Source: Bathymodiolus brooksi
Taxonomy: Eukaryota > Mollusca > Bivalvia > Mytilida > Modiolidae
Assembly (NCBI GenBank): GCA_963680875.1
Contig: OY804583.1
Location: forward strand, 35,205,331 to 35,269,330
Direction: 5' to 3'
Length of the DNA stretch: 64,000 nt
Shown here: positions 44,405 through 57,543 of the stretch, one piece after another
Layout: every line of letters begins with the position of its first letter
Position numbering within the stretch: the stretch's first letter is position 1
Notes under the pieces: generated by a model
Told to the model about the DNA's origin: nothing
The model's input: the letters and a program-made list of their open reading frames with translations, nothing else
Databases searched by the model: none
Program-made: the position numbers and the translations under genes

Positions 44405-44680
44405 AAACCTTTTTGGTGGGGTAATGGTTAGCGTGGTCGCCTCGAGTGAAGCCCAGGTCGATCAAATCAAACAAACAACTAATACAATTGTTATTTACTG
44501 CTTCTCCACTAAGGACGTCGCATTAAGGAGAAAGGGCAAATACTGGCTGACTCGAAATCATGTTGATGTGACGGAGTGGAGCGATATGTCTACCCACATG
44601 TTATTGTTTCAGTGAAGTAGCACTATAAAAATCAAATTCAGCGTTTTGATCTAGTAAAAAGCAGACTTCATTATCATTAT
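44405..44680 (+). repeat. tRNA-headed SINE, B box degraded
   Basis: Matches 707-1000. Confidence 0.7.
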
Positions 44681-45179
44681 ATATGATGAAGTGCAATAGA
44701 AACCTACCCCCTTTTTAATGAAATTACTGTATAAATTCGTATTGAAAATGCAATTCAATGATCATTTAAAAACCAGTAGCTCGCCTATTTATATATTGTG
44801 TTTGATATTATTTTTGTGAACTATGTTCTAATAGTGTTGTGTTATTGGGCACAAATAGATAACTTTTATCTTCAAAATGTTTCTCACGAAGTTGTCACGA
44901 CATTTTGACCCGACCAGACTACAAATCTGTAAATGGAAGTTAGATGATCATTAGCGCAAATTATTTATCATTTTAATGTACCATAAAATTCATTCTTTAA
45001 ATTTATTTTATAGTTGAATAAGATTTAGTTTTATTATTGGGTTTTTATTACGAGCTCTAAAACTGTTCCCATTTATTCAAAAAATACAAATTATAATATA
45101 TTATACCGTATGTATAATGGATATGTTTTTTCACCCCCTGTTCGAATAGGGTACGTGTTACTCGATCTTTAGTTTTATA
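44681..45179. other. No gene seen
   Basis: AT-rich; 44885-44960 loosely repeats 43190-43270 (end part of U2). Confidence 0.4.
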
Positions 45180-45945
45180 TATATGTTTTGTAGATCGTTG
45201 TTTGTCCTTTTGTATTTGTTCTTTTGGCCATTGTGTTGTCTGTTCATCTTCGATATACGGATTCTGACTACCTCTTTGATACATTGTGTCTGCAAGCTCT
45301 TCTTGCTGTCAATTATGACTCATTCAATGTCGAAGTACTTTGCATTGGTTCACCCACGGGGTTTTGGGTGGTTCTGTTTATCAAGCTTTAATGTTCTGTG
45401 TAGTGTTTGGTAGATCATTGTTTATCTTTTTGTCCGCTCTCTTGCCATTGTATTGTTACGGTAGGGATCGTCGTGGTCATGATCCTATGATAATAGTATT
45501 GCCAATTACCTATGCAATCAGTTCTTATAACCACTGATGTTTGTGAATTCGTTCGAATCTCGATCAGGGTAATGTGTACAACATTATGTGACAATGTTTG
45601 TCAGTGACTTCCAACTGATCAGTGGTTTTCTTCGGGTATTCAATAAAACTAACCGCCACACTATAACTGAAATATTGTTGAAAGTGGCACTAAGCACCAT
45701 CAAACAAACATATTGTTACGGTTTCTAATTTCCCTCTTTGGTATTTCTCAAAGTTGCGGGTTATGAATGTTGAATGCCACTATCGAGTACATCGCACCAA
45801 AGACCAAATGAATGAATCGTACTTGCCCAAATTAAGTGGAGGTAGGAATGCCTTGAATAAGTTGAAGTAAATTCAATATCTATACGCCCATTTCGACACC
45901 TTACATTTAGTTATATTTTATTTATCAAATTGTGATCATGAATTT
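45180..45945 (+). repeat. Fold-back arm plus family-A copy
   Basis: Same order as 43730-44400 and 1-690, with one 51-bp motif at about 45340. Confidence 0.75.
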
Positions 45946-45949
45946 TGAT

Positions 45950-46240
45950 ACCGCATCGGTGGTGTAAAGGTTGGAGTGCTAGCCACTGGTAACCACACAA
46001 CATTAAGGAGAAAGGGCAAACACTTGCTTGCTCAAAATTCGGATAATGTATCCGAGTGGAAGGACATGCCTACTAACAGACTCTTGGCTCAGTTCAGTGT
46101 TTTTGTCGAGTACAAAGCAGACATCATTATTATATCATTGAATTCAACTTATACTCGCCATGACACAGCTGAAATATTGCCCATTTACCACTTAAGAACA
46201 ATCACTTACTCAAATAATTACAATACTTTATGCGAATAAG
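45950..46240 (+). repeat. tRNA-headed SINE, middle of head deleted
   Basis: Matches 707-1040; about 45 bp between the A and B boxes are gone. Confidence 0.7.
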
Positions 46241-46269
46241 AATGATTAAATATATCACCCAAATTCTCT

Positions 46270-47260
46270 TGTTTTCTTCATTAAAAAACGATTCGATTAA
46301 AAATTACCCCCTCCCCCCCCCCCCAACCTAGTGCTATATCAGTCATAATTTAAATATCTACCTATTGTAAATATTTTACAATCTGCAAATGTATGTAAAT
46401 GTAATCTTAGGATAAGTAAAACTATATTCCAATACACAGAAACTTCAGACATAAAATGGCGAAGACAATACAGTCATGTATTCATAAAAACATACATGTA
46501 TTGCTGTTGTGGAGATCTCATTATCAAGAAGGAAAGGTTGTAATTGAGGTTCCTTTGATTGGATTAACTCCGCCACTTGTTATGCCTGTCCTTTGTCAAC
46601 AACTTGATTTTCAACGAAAAAATAGCTTTGTCTTATCTTTCAAGACGTTCTGGAGATATAAACGTCACGTGGAGAAGTATTTTATCAGTTGCGTACAGGT
46701 GACAAAAGATTGTATTGGCAACTAAATTTTGTTTCAAAGTTGACTACTGTTTGTGCATAGTGGTATCCAACACATATTTAATAGTGTTTTTTGTTTTGTT
46801 GTTCTTCGTCTTGTACACCCTATGTTGCCAATTTCTCTGGATTATTCAATTTTGATTGCCCCTTCGGTATTCTCCAACGTTTCTCTTTTACAGAACTAAT
46901 ATATTATACATATGACATCTATTCCGATTATTACTTATATGACATGCATAGAGATCAAGATTAGGACTCACGTGTTCTTTACAACAATGCGAGTGTTCTA
47001 CTCACACGTGAACAACGCTTGCATGGTTGCTTGAGTACACTAAGAGATGAATGTTTTGGGCCCATGATTCTAGTTCAACCACACCTCTTTTTGTTGAAAT
47101 CCTGTACCAATCCAGGGCAATTAGCGGTGATGTGTCTGAAGGATATCGATTTTGTCTCTACGATTCTTCTCTTGGATTTTGGACCTGTTCCGACAATGTT
47201 TGCAGTAAGTTTTATATTCGCAAAAAAAAAATTAATATTCTTTTCCTGATGTATAAATAT
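46270..47260. repeat. Second copy of duplicated segment 1070-2040
   Basis: Near-identical order of landmarks (CAACCTAGTGCTATATCA, CCCCTTCGGTATTCTCCAAC). The frame at 46456-46725 is open only in this copy and includes sequence resembling the unit's TTGCGTACAG...AAAAGAT region. I do not call a gene. Confidence 0.65.
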
Positions 47261-49531
47261 GGATGTTTATATGTATATTAGCGTTTTATTATGTTGGATA
47301 AGGGAATGAAATCGATTTTAAAATTCGGTCAACGATAGATGGATGTCGCCATTTTGATAGCATCTCGATACCAATTATCACGTGATGTCTAAATACCACC
47401 ACGCCCCAAAACAAGCGTGACATACCGGGGTCCTCACTCAGTGTCGATATGGCTTGTCAGACGTACGGTTATTTAACCCGACAAGGGAATGGCAAAAGCC
47501 TATTTCGTTTTTCTGACCATCAAACAAATAGGGGAAAAAGGTCCGTCTTTAATGAGACACATTTACAATAGATTTGTTTTCAAAAAATCAAAATAGGCCT
47601 ATGCTACGGGGCAAAATTATTTTAATGATATTATTTATAAGATCGCACTTTGTATTCGATCGTTCATGCACTACAATAAAGCTACACATAAGCTCTGCTT
47701 CTTAGCTAATAGCACAGAAAGTTACAGGGTAGGAAGCCATAAAATTGAGAGGATTATGTAAACATATAATTTGTTATAGTTTTCATTTGACAATTACAGA
47801 CTTTTAAAGTTTATTATGCAAAACTTCAGGGTACATCTCATACGTAATATAATAATTTGTTGATGGAAATACAATATTCGTATTCGCCAACAGTAAAAAG
47901 ATTAATCTGTTTTCATAACGATTATTTCTGATTTGAACAAAGCGTAACATATAATATGTCTCTGCGTAAAGAAAACATTTTTTGTTTATTTTAATCACGT
48001 CTTTCGAACTGGTGGAACCTTCTGATTAATCTCAGAATAGTCATAAAAAATGTCGTTGTTGTTTTAATAAGGGAAATTGCATACGAATGGTTATTGTCTA
48101 TTTTGCTTTTTGGGTTTTACAAGAAGAATTTTCTACCCTGCCCTGTTCACCCTGCTTTCCTTCATAATCTTGGTTGTTGTTATATCATTATGATGAGGCA
48201 CAAAACAAATCAAGATAAAAATGAACAATTCAATATAACTTACGATCAATGTTAATCTAAAGATTTTTTTGTGAAAATAGCCACAGAATCATTGCTGCAT
48301 CAGGCGTGGATCCAGCAGTTTTGAAAATGGGGTCCCAGCCTCTTGTTTGCCAATTTTTACCCAATTTATCGACTAAATTGTCGAACACCCCCTTGATCCG
48401 CCAGTGTGCATTAATATGCACTCATTCCTAATGTATACTTGATGAGGGTCGTGTATTTTTATCACCTATCAGAACCTTCAAAATGTGTCTTGTATCTCCT
48501 ATGCTAGTCACGGGTAGCGTTAACGGGTCATAAAATGTGTATTGCGTTTCTGATTATTGCCAAAGTTTGTGACACATGTATTCAGGTAATCGGTCAGAGT
48601 CCCGTCGACAGGATGTTAAATGACACTTGTATATTCTACCTGGCGACTTCCTGGTTGGACCTAAGCTCATTACGCAATTAAAATAATGATTGAGTAAAAT
48701 CTTAATCATTTGTTTGTATTATTGAAAAGAAAAATCTATTTCTAAACGTTTCGGCCTAAATCTTTTTATTTAAAATTAAAATTAAAACATCTTTTATGAA
48801 CATCGATAGTTAAAATTGTGAATACATATTAATTATGATGAGACAGCTATATATAGCTAGGTCAATTTGACACCTCTCATAATGAAAACTTATAATTTCA
48901 AGGATGGTGTATACGTTTTTATCATCTAAAACATAATTACAATTATAACTGTTCCTGTTATTTCAACATTATATGTATTCTAATGATTTACAAATATTTT
49001 ATCTTTAATAAATAATAAACGATCAACTAACTCGTCTTGGAAAGCAAATAGTGTGTATTCAAATTCCCATTTTATTATTAAACTCACCTTGAATTTTACA
49101 CCTGTATAATGTTATCCTTCGGCTAGAAAGCACTCAAGCGGACATCTACATGGGGAGATCAAAAGAACCGTTTGTAAATATAAAGGAAATGAAACATTTT
49201 GTTCATTTAAAATAGTTGTTTGTTAAAAAGATACGTATCTGTTCAATTCAGTATTTAATTTTCCAACGGTTATTAGATTTAAATTACAGTTCTCTGAACG
49301 ATTTAAATGATGCGAATTTAACATCAGCGACCCATATTTTAAATTTCAAGCGCACAATGCATTATCGGACGAAAACGTCACGACCCGATGGGAAAAGTAG
49401 AAATTAAAATTACAAATTTGCAATTTGCTTCGTTATTTGTGGAAATATGTCGATAAAACTTTGTGAATATGTATTTTATATCACCAGGAACATATTTAGC
49501 TAACATCTAAAAAATCGCGAATTTTCCCATT
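47261..49531. other. Unique AT-rich stretch, no gene seen
   Basis: It interrupts the duplicated block, since 2040 joins 2030-2205-like sequence only at 49532. Reading frames are short and without motifs. Confidence 0.5.
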
Positions 49532-49706
49532 AATCTACAAATGAATACATCTCTATTCTAAAATTATATGTTTTTTTGACATCATTGGTATTGTTGTGGT
49601 ATAGTTCATGTGCTTATGTAGTAACCTTCTTTTGGCTGCCTTTCTTCGCCCCGTTGGATAAAAAAGGTTTATGTGAGATATGATTGCTACAATAAGTAAT
49701 ATATAT

Positions 49707-51475
49707 ATTACTTAGCACAGGCAGAAAGATCAGCCCTTAGGGATATACAGGAAAGAGATGATATTATTATTAAACCAGCAGATAAAGGGAGTGCAGTAGT
49801 AGTCATGGATAAAACACATATGTATTAGAAGCAGAAAGACAACTGTCCGATTGTCGATTCTACGAAATATTAGATTCTGACCCTACACTGGATTTGACGC
49901 AGAATATCACGCGAGCCTTAGAGGCTATGCATGCTCGTGGCCACATAGACGATAAGACCATGGAGTACCTTACTCCAGAGGATCCCAAGCCAGGCTGTTT
50001 CTATCTCCTGCTTAAAATTCACAAGGAAAAAATCCTGGGAGACCGATTGTGTCAGCCAATGGTCACCCAACTGAAAAGATATCGGAATTTATTGATTTTC
50101 ACCTTTCGTTGAAAACCTTCCATCACACATCAAAGATACTACCAACTACTTGAAAATTTAACCATTCCAGAAAATACCACGCTTGTTACCATGGATGTAA
50201 CTTCCGTTTACACGAACATTCCACATGATGACGGAATTGCTGCATGCAGAAAAATATGGAAGCAACGAACAGTTCAAGAACCTCCGACCGAATGCTTAGT
50301 GGAGATGCTTACACTGGTTCTAAAAAACAACAATCTTACTTTTGACGGAAACCACTATCTTCAAATAAATGGGACAGCTATGGGAACCAAAATGACACCC
50401 TCCTATGTCAACATTTTTATGGGGGATCTAGAAGAACGATTACTCCTCTCGTCTCTTAAGCAACCTCTTTCATGGTTGCGATTTATTGATGACGTTGACA
50501 TGAAGTGGATACATAGCGATAGAGAGCTTGATGAATTTTTCGAACATGCCAACATTATCCATCCGTCTATTAAATGCACACACGAAGTGTCGAAAACGAA
50601 AATGTCCTTCCTTGATGCTACCACCACGGTCAACGAGGGCAACATAACAACCGATTTATACTCTAAACCCACAGAAAAACATCAATACCTTTCACCCAGT
50701 AGTTGCCATCCTAGGCACTGTTTTAAGAGTATCTCATTCAGCCAAGCCATTAGCGTGAAGCGAATATGCTCCATTGTTGAAACCACCAGGCAAAGACTAG
50801 GAGATTTACGTCATCATTTGAAGAGACGGGGATAATGACAAAGTTTTAGAGAGTGGGTTTCCAAAGGTCAGTGAAATTAACAGAAATAAGGGGTTCCCCT
50901 TGTTCTCACTTACCATCCCTCTTTAGAGAAAATTCCAGGCATTGTCCGTCATCATTGGAAAGAAATTGAAAAAAGTGAAAACTGGCCATATTGTTTCCTG
51001 AACCACTCGTTGTAGCGTTCCGGCGACCTAAAAGCTTTAAGGATACTCTGGTCTGAGCTGCGGTGTCTAGACCTTCATCGCCGGTCGGCCAGTGTAAACC
51101 ATGTGGTGACAAGCGTTGCAAGTGCTGCCTCCAATTGCAACTCGCGCAAGTGTTCCATAGCAAGACGATAGAAATGGAGTATAAGATCTTTTGCAATGTC
51201 ACGTCTTCGGGTCGCAAAACGTAGGAGAAAGTGTCCAACCATTCAACAAAAGAATGAATGGTCACAGAAGTGACCTTACGAAAAAGAGGCTCTTGCCCGT
51301 GAGTCAACACTTTGTGTCCCCAGGGCACTCTCATTAGATGACTTTGGTAGATCCAAAATGTATATCATTGATCACAATCCAAGTTGGAAAGAGAATCAAA
51401 GACAAAAAAGAGAGAGTTTTTGGATCGGCGAGTTACGAACATTACATCCGGAGGGCATAAACAAAAAGGCTTAAA
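49707..51475 (+). pseudogene. Penelope-like element (RT + GIY-YIG endonuclease remnant)
   Basis: The order is an N-terminal motif [13 protein letters not shown] (about 49780), a stop, then the [11 protein letters not shown] (about 50000), MDVTSVYTNIPH (50191), LQINGTAMGTKMTPSYVNIF and the catalytic box FIDDVDMKW (about 50480), FLDATTTV, YSKPTEKHQYL. The long frame ends at 50835. Frames beyond show the linker CGDKRCKCC (about 51100) and the endonuclease C-terminal half (NKRMNGHRSDL at about 51245, IIDHNPSWKENQ, FWIGELRTLHPEG), while the GIY-YIG core itself is missing around 51205-51220. It is inserted into the duplicated block at a TA-rich site. Multiple stops and frameshifts: dead. Confidence 0.85.
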
Positions 51476-51499
51476 TCTTTTGCTTTTTTAACTTTTTAA

Positions 51500-51808
51500 C
51501 CAGTGCTTGGTTCTTAGATAGTTGGCAAATTTCATCATTAATATTACATACTCAGTGTCATGAAGAAGAGAATTGCTAAACTTCCAAAGGCCTTTGCCTT
51601 TCATAAACTCATTTATTTTGAATGAAAATATGACTGGCGAATGGTCTGACCTATAGCTATTATCAATTTTAACATCACATACACTATGAAAGAAGCTATC
51701 GGAGACCTAAAAGAAATCTAACCGAGACTGCTTGAAAAGAAAATCTTTTAAGAACAAGATAAAAGGATCAACTAAATTATAGTCTTCCTTAATGTCTAAA
51801 AGTTTTTC
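51500..51808 (-). pseudogene. LINE endonuclease fragment (L1/Tx1-like)
   Basis: The minus strand reads QSRLDFF, a TAG, VSDSFFHSV, YRSDHSPVIFSF and GKGLWKFSNSLL, the conserved C-terminal end of an AP-endonuclease (SDH motif) and the start of the linker. About 100 codons survive; there is no RT. It differs from the CR1-like LINE at 4-7 kb. Confidence 0.7.
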
Positions 51809-51819
51809 TCTAGACGTTT

Positions 51820-52984
51820 ATATATATATTTGTCATATGACACTGGACTGTACGTGAGAAAGCATGTGGGAAAATGAGAGAAATCCACCGACCTCAAATT
51901 AGAAGATTTTGAAGATACCAAAGGGGTAATCAGAATCCGTAAATCGAAGAAGGACAAAAGGACAAACAACGATCTACAAAACACTACGCAGAAAACTAAC
52001 GATCGAGCAACGGGAACCCCACAAAAATCCGGGATGCTCTCAAGTGTTCCGGAAGGGTAAGCAGTTCCTGCTTCACTATTGTTACCCTCCGTGTTACTAT
52101 TAAATGACATTAACATCATCTAACAGGGAAATCGTGTTGGACACCAGTATGCGTTAATAAATACAAAAAACATAAGTAAAACGTGAACCTCCTACCAAAC
52201 AAATAGAACTAAAGACGATTCGAGCATCGTCTGACGCGAAATTCGTAGCCGACATCACAACACGGAAATGAAAACATGAAATTTGGCAACATTAAACAAC
52301 AAGAAACCTCACTAAGACAAGTAAGTAAAGGGAAAACCCCAGGTGCTCCTGAAGGGTAAGCAGTTCCTGCTCTAAAATTGTTACCCTTCGTGTTACTGTT
52401 AAATGACACCAACATCATCTAACATGGAAATCGTGTTGGACACCAGTATGGGTTAATAAATACAAAAAACATAAATAAAACGTGAACTTCCTATAAAACA
52501 AATAGTAGTAAAGACGAACCGAACATCGTTTTACGCGAAATTCGTAGCGAACATCACAACACGGAAAATTGACAATATTGAACAACAAGGAAACCAAGGA
52601 AAGACAAGTAAAAAAGGGTAAGCCCATGTGCTCCCGAATGGTCAGCAGTTCGGTTCCTCCAGTGATGCAAGCTACGAATTAAGGTAGGAATTAAGAACAT
52701 CTCACTAAGAGTGGATGTAGACCTGACAATAGCGAATTAGGAATATATCATTGCTGAATAAACGAGTTAGGATTATGGTGCACAGTACAATTATTGTCTT
52801 GACAGAGCTCAGCTACTGACGCAAAAGCTGTTCAACATGGTTACATGTGGAGCAGCAACTTCTCATCCTTCCGGAGCACCCGAGTTCATACCATGTTTTT
52901 AGTGGGGTTCTTGATGCTCGATTTTAGTTTTCTGTGTAATGTTTCTTAGATCGTTGTTTGTCATTTTGTCCTGTTTTCTTTGGA
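51820..52984. repeat. Fold-back fragments, third copy of the composite at 2843-3500
   Basis: Three partial copies of the AAGGGTAAGCAGTTC block (52055, 52355, 52600), then the terminal GGAGCAGCAACTTCTC block. No gene. Confidence 0.7.
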
Positions 52985-53310
52985 CATTAACAGCGTATCG
53001 GTGGTGTAATGGTTAGATAGCTCGCTTTGCGCGGTGTAGGTCGTAAGTTCGAACCCTGATCGGGTCAAGCCAAAGGCTATTAAATTGGTATTTGATGTTT
53101 CTCCGCTAAACACGCAACATTAAGCAAAGACTGATTGGCTCGGAATCAGAATAATGTGTCCAGTGGGACTGCATGTCTATCCGTGGACTGTTGTTTCAGT
53201 GGGCTACCACTATGCAAATCCAACTAAGCGTGTTGGTCTAATACAAAGCGGACCTTATCATCACGTTGTTGAAAATTAACTTTTCATCACCATGATATAA
53301 CTGAATAATT
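52985..53310 (+). repeat. tRNA-headed SINE (unit U3 start)
   Basis: GTATCGGTGGTGTAATGG and B box AGTTCGAACCC, as at 21525 and 33998. Confidence 0.8.
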
Positions 53311-53509
53311 GATGAGTTGAAGTTAGACAGCATCACTCCTTCACTCCTTCGGTCATTGTGTTGTTTGTCCTTCGTTTTACCCCTTTGGTATCTTTAAACT
53401 GTTCTTGTTCCTATGTTGAAGTCATCGCTACAAAAATTATTTGGTCGTCATCACAGACTTTTACCACAGATATATGCCACTGGTCGTAAACACATGCCGG
53501 TCATTTTTT

Positions 53510-54350
53510 CATTCTTGGTGGGGTTCGTTTTACTAGATCTTTAGTTTGATGTGTATGTTTTGTAGATCGCTGTTTGTCTTTTTGTTCCTTTTTCTTTTGG
53601 CTATTGTGTTGTCTGTTTTTCTTCAATTTACAGATTCTGATTATCCCTTTGGTATCTTCAAACTCTGCTTAGCTATGTATATGTGTGTAATACGGCGGGT
53701 GTCTTAAACAAAGAATAGTCTGCTTACTCTTCGCAAGCACCTGAGTTCATCCGCGGTCTTTGTGGGATCCATGTTGCTCATCTTTTTATTTTTCAGTGTT
53801 ATTTTGTGTTTTGTTTGTCTTCGCAATGTGTCTTGTGTGCCCAATGTTGCCAGGGTCGCTGGTTTGTCCATGCGTGATTGTCTTTCGGTTTTCTACGTTT
53901 GTTTAACCCTGTCACGTTTTAATGACAGTGCTTTTACCAATCTAGGAAAGTAGTCGGCTACATATATGCGTGTTCAGGGTATCGATTTTGTCTCCATGTA
54001 TATGATTTTGGTGTTGTTCTGACGTTGTGTTTTTGCTTTGTTTTTTGCCGTTGTTTTTTTTATTAATAATATCTGTACAAGGAGTTCGAAGATACCAAAG
54101 GGGTAATAATAATCCGTATATCGAAGAAGAACAGACAACAGAATGGCCAAAAGAAAAAGTACAAAAGGACAAACAGCGATCTACAAAAATACACATAAGA
54201 CTAAATATGGAGTAACACCAACCCCACTGAAAACCGGGGATGAACTTAGGTGCTCCGGAAGGGTAGGTAGTTTCTGCTCCACTAGTGGCACTCGTCGTGT
54301 TAATCTAGTTACAAACCCGGTGATAAGTCAAGAATGAGAAAAGGACATTT
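53510..54350. mobile_element. Fold-back element, copy 3 (left arm shortened)
   Basis: Inverted arms 53515-53670 and 54075-54330; the outermost about 100 bp of the left arm are deleted compared with 22145 and 34625. Confidence 0.78.
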
Positions 54351-55045
54351 TCCTCAACACGTGTTATAAGATGTAGTGTCCCTCTGTGTCTGAATTAAGA
54401 TTGTGTTAGACATGACTGCATAGAATGAAACATTTGTCATTAACGTTGAATTTTGTGAAAAAACATGTATTAATCTAATGTTGTACGTCTTTCATGGTAT
54501 GGGTCATGGTCCCTGAATTGTTAGCATGGCCAAAGTGGCGAATATGACCATATGGGGGAGGGGGTTGCCAGGTTATAGCAAGTCAGACAAGGAACAATAT
54601 ATAGTAGGTAACATGTTTGGAGAATACCATTCTCTCTGTACGCTAATGACCTCTATTGTAGATTTTGGAAAAGAGACGGCGCATGGATAGCCGCTACACA
54701 ATTCAACACTTTTGGTTCTTACGCAATTCCCCACACATGCCCAGTTCTACATCGTGGCCCATAGCTTGTATTATTGATCAAACTATCGACAACAAGTCGC
54801 TGACAAATGTTTGTCACATAACATTTGCATCGAGTACACCTAGACATTTCTCGAATCGAGTTATCCTGAGCTGTGGTTATAGGCATTGATTGACCAAGTA
54901 AATTAAACAAACATACAACAGAAATTGCTGCTTTCCGTTTAATAATAAATAGCAAATAAGAGAAATATGTGAGATATTATAAAATACAAAGTAAGCACAA
55001 TATTTTTTTATATGTTTATACGAGTTATTTCCCTTATGATGCACA

Positions 55046-55525
55046 AAATGGTAACAGATCTAGCAAGAGTAATGACTTGACAATGTTCTACTGTAACATA
55101 TTTAACAGATTTAACAAGAGTAATGACTTTCAATATAATGTTCTACTGTAACAGATTTAACCAGAGTAATGACTATAAATATAATGTTCTACTGTAACAG
55201 ATCTAGCAAGAGTAATGACTTTCAACATAATGTTCTACTGTAATAGATCTAGCAAGAGTAATGACTTTCAGCATAATGTTCTACTGTAATAGATCTAGCA
55301 AGAGTAATGACTTTCAACATAATGTTCTACTGTAACAGATCTGGCAAGAGTAATGACTATCAAGATAATGTTCTACTGTAATAGATCTAGCAAGAGTAAT
55401 GACTTTCAACATAATGTTCTACGGTGACAGCTCTAGCAAGAGTAATGACTTTCAATATAATGTTCTCCTGTAACAGATCTAGCAAGAGTAATGACTTTCA
55501 GTATAATGTTCTCCTAATTTGTGGA
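55046..55525 (+). repeat. 46-bp minisatellite, about 10 copies
   Basis: Unit AGATCTAGCAAGAGTAATGA + CTTTCAACATAATGTTCTAC + TGTAAC. U1 (23880) and U2 (36357) have a single unit at the same place, so the expansion is specific to U3. Confidence 0.92.
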
Positions 55526-55789
55526 TATTTGAAACTTGTTTAAAACGAGGTTATGCTTATAGCAAAGAGAAAATTCACAAGTTGTTACAACATGGAATTT
55601 ACATTTGCAATAGATTATGGGAGGAAATATGTTATTTTCATAGACCTTAGAATGAAAGGGGAACCTACTGTCTACATAAAAGGGAAATAACTCCTGTCAT
55701 ATGTATAATTCTAGAAGTCGAAAATGTGGAAATGGTCTATATGAAGTACATACCACAAATAATTATTAGAAAATTATATATTTAAATTA

Positions 55790-55905
55790 GAAAAACATAA
55801 AGTTTTAAATTAGAAAAATATAGTTTTAAATTAGAAAAATATAGTTTTAAATTAGAAAAATATAGTTTTAAATTAGAAAAATATAGTTTTAAATTAGAAC
55901 AATGT
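55790..55905 (+). repeat. 21-bp tandem repeat, 5-6 copies
   Basis: AGTTTTAAATTAGAAAAATA units; two to three copies in U2 (36590) and about five diverged copies in U5 (29030-29130, inverted). Confidence 0.85.
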
Positions 55906-56680
55906 AGATTTAATAAGCTATGTATGACTGGATTATGAAATAATGTCAGATCAATTTAGTGCATCACCAAGTAATGATGTTTGGCGGTTGTTCTTTGTCC
56001 TTCAATCTATATGTGGTTCTTTATCCTATCATCAAAGTCAAAGCTTACCTAAAATCTAAAAAAGTTAATAAGATATAATGAAAAGTTACGAATCTGCAAC
56101 TTTTAAAACATTTACATGGATCTACAACATGTGTGTGCGTGTGTGTTTGTCGGTGAGAAGTGATTGTTCGTTTTGATGATAAAGGTGCAATTGTTGACTT
56201 TCTTTTCATAATATTAATATTTTAAGCAAATACCATAAAAGATATGAATCTAACACTATAGCAATTTGGTTGATTTGGAAAGGAATCTAGAGGAGAAATC
56301 ATAGAGCAAGTATTGATTTATATAAAACAAATAACATATTTTGTTTTTAAATACTATTTCGCGAGGTCCAAGGATCATTATATAGAAAATGTAAATATTC
56401 TGAAAACGTTAAGATTGGTTGGGTTAACCTAGTTTATGCCTCCCTAGTGGTTAAAGGTGTTTTCCTCAAGCTAGTAAAATACCAACTCACAACTAGGCGA
56501 ACTATTTGGTATTAAAAAGACTGCTTTTATCTTGATCATTATTCATAGGATATATGTTATCTTCGTTCTACTGGAGAGAGCCGATAATCGCTACCATCAT
56601 TTAAATACAAGATGGGTACAATGCCATCACACCACATAAAAAGGAAACGATAGTCAGCCACGGATTTCAACACCAATAAA

Positions 56681-57388
56681 ATAATGGTAATAACAAAATT
56701 ACCGAACTCCGAACAATCTTACAAAGGGAAAGTCAAAACTCATAATTATACAAACAGACAAAATCAGTCAACAACCGGAAAACTGACCCTGACTTGGTAC
56801 AGGCATTTCTAAAGAAATGGTGGGTTGAATCAGATTTTAAAGCGCCAAACCTCCCGCTCTCATTACGGTTCAAAGGTTCCGGCTGTCACTATAACAGTAT
56901 TTAAATACAGGAACAAATTAGGTAAAATAGTTGTCAAAGCAGTACCATATTCGGTGACGTAAATGTCAAAGCTATTTTTACGTCACACATTGATAAAAAA
57001 ATATCCTTGACATTTATCTCGACTTCTTTATCTTTATACATTTTCACTATGTGAAAATGCATCGCTTATAATCGTTTCTGCAGAGACGGAATATATTTCG
57101 ACAAGATCTTGGTATCGGAATATAAACTTTTTAAGAGATCGAATAAGGCGAACCTGTTCATAGCCCTGGTCCAGTAGCCTGTTTCTCAGATGAAGATGAC
57201 GTTTCAGGAAATCAGAATAATTGCTACTGGCCCTTGCATAGCGAATCAATTGCGAGATGTAAACACCATATGCAGGGGAAGCTGGTATATTGCTGCACAT
57301 GTTTGGAAGATTTATGATTTTAAAATTGAAGTCGTCCCGCTTATAATAAATTTTAGTACTGAGTTGACCACTGTCGTCAAATTCGAGC
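56681..57388 (-). mobile_element. 5'-truncated retroelement insertion in U3
   Basis: The unit sequence is continuous across this point in U2 and U4. The insert's minus strand has an 88-codon frame (57034-57300; IPASPAYGVYISQLIRYA, RLLDQGYEQVRLIRSLKKF), a pattern I have met at the C-terminus of retroelement RT proteins, then a 3' region ending in TTATTACCATTAT. The same 3' end (GAGTTCGGTAATTTTGTTAT) lies at 60315. Family not fixed. Confidence 0.6.
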
Positions 57389-57543
57389 CGATAGCCACGA
57401 TATAACTGAAATATTGTTGATTGTGCCGTTCAACACCACAACCCTAACCCAATACCATCTTTTATCGTCCATCTGTACGCAAGTGGTAGAATACTTTTCC
57501 AACAATGTGTTGATATCTTCCGGTTCTTTAAAGATCATTGGCT

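Larger units (their letters stand above)
54351..57540 (+). repeat. Unit U3, middle part
   Basis: It matches 23096-24180 and 35571-37640 apart from two local changes listed separately: a 46-bp array and a retroelement insertion. Confidence 0.72.

Noticed and set aside
46456..46725. 89-codon frame MAKTIQSC...
   Set aside because: Open in only one of two copies of the duplicated segment and without recognisable features.
56681..57388. Host gene encoding the 88-codon protein at 57034-57300
   Set aside because: The segment is absent from the other copies of the unit and ends in a retroelement-type tail, so it is an insertion fragment.
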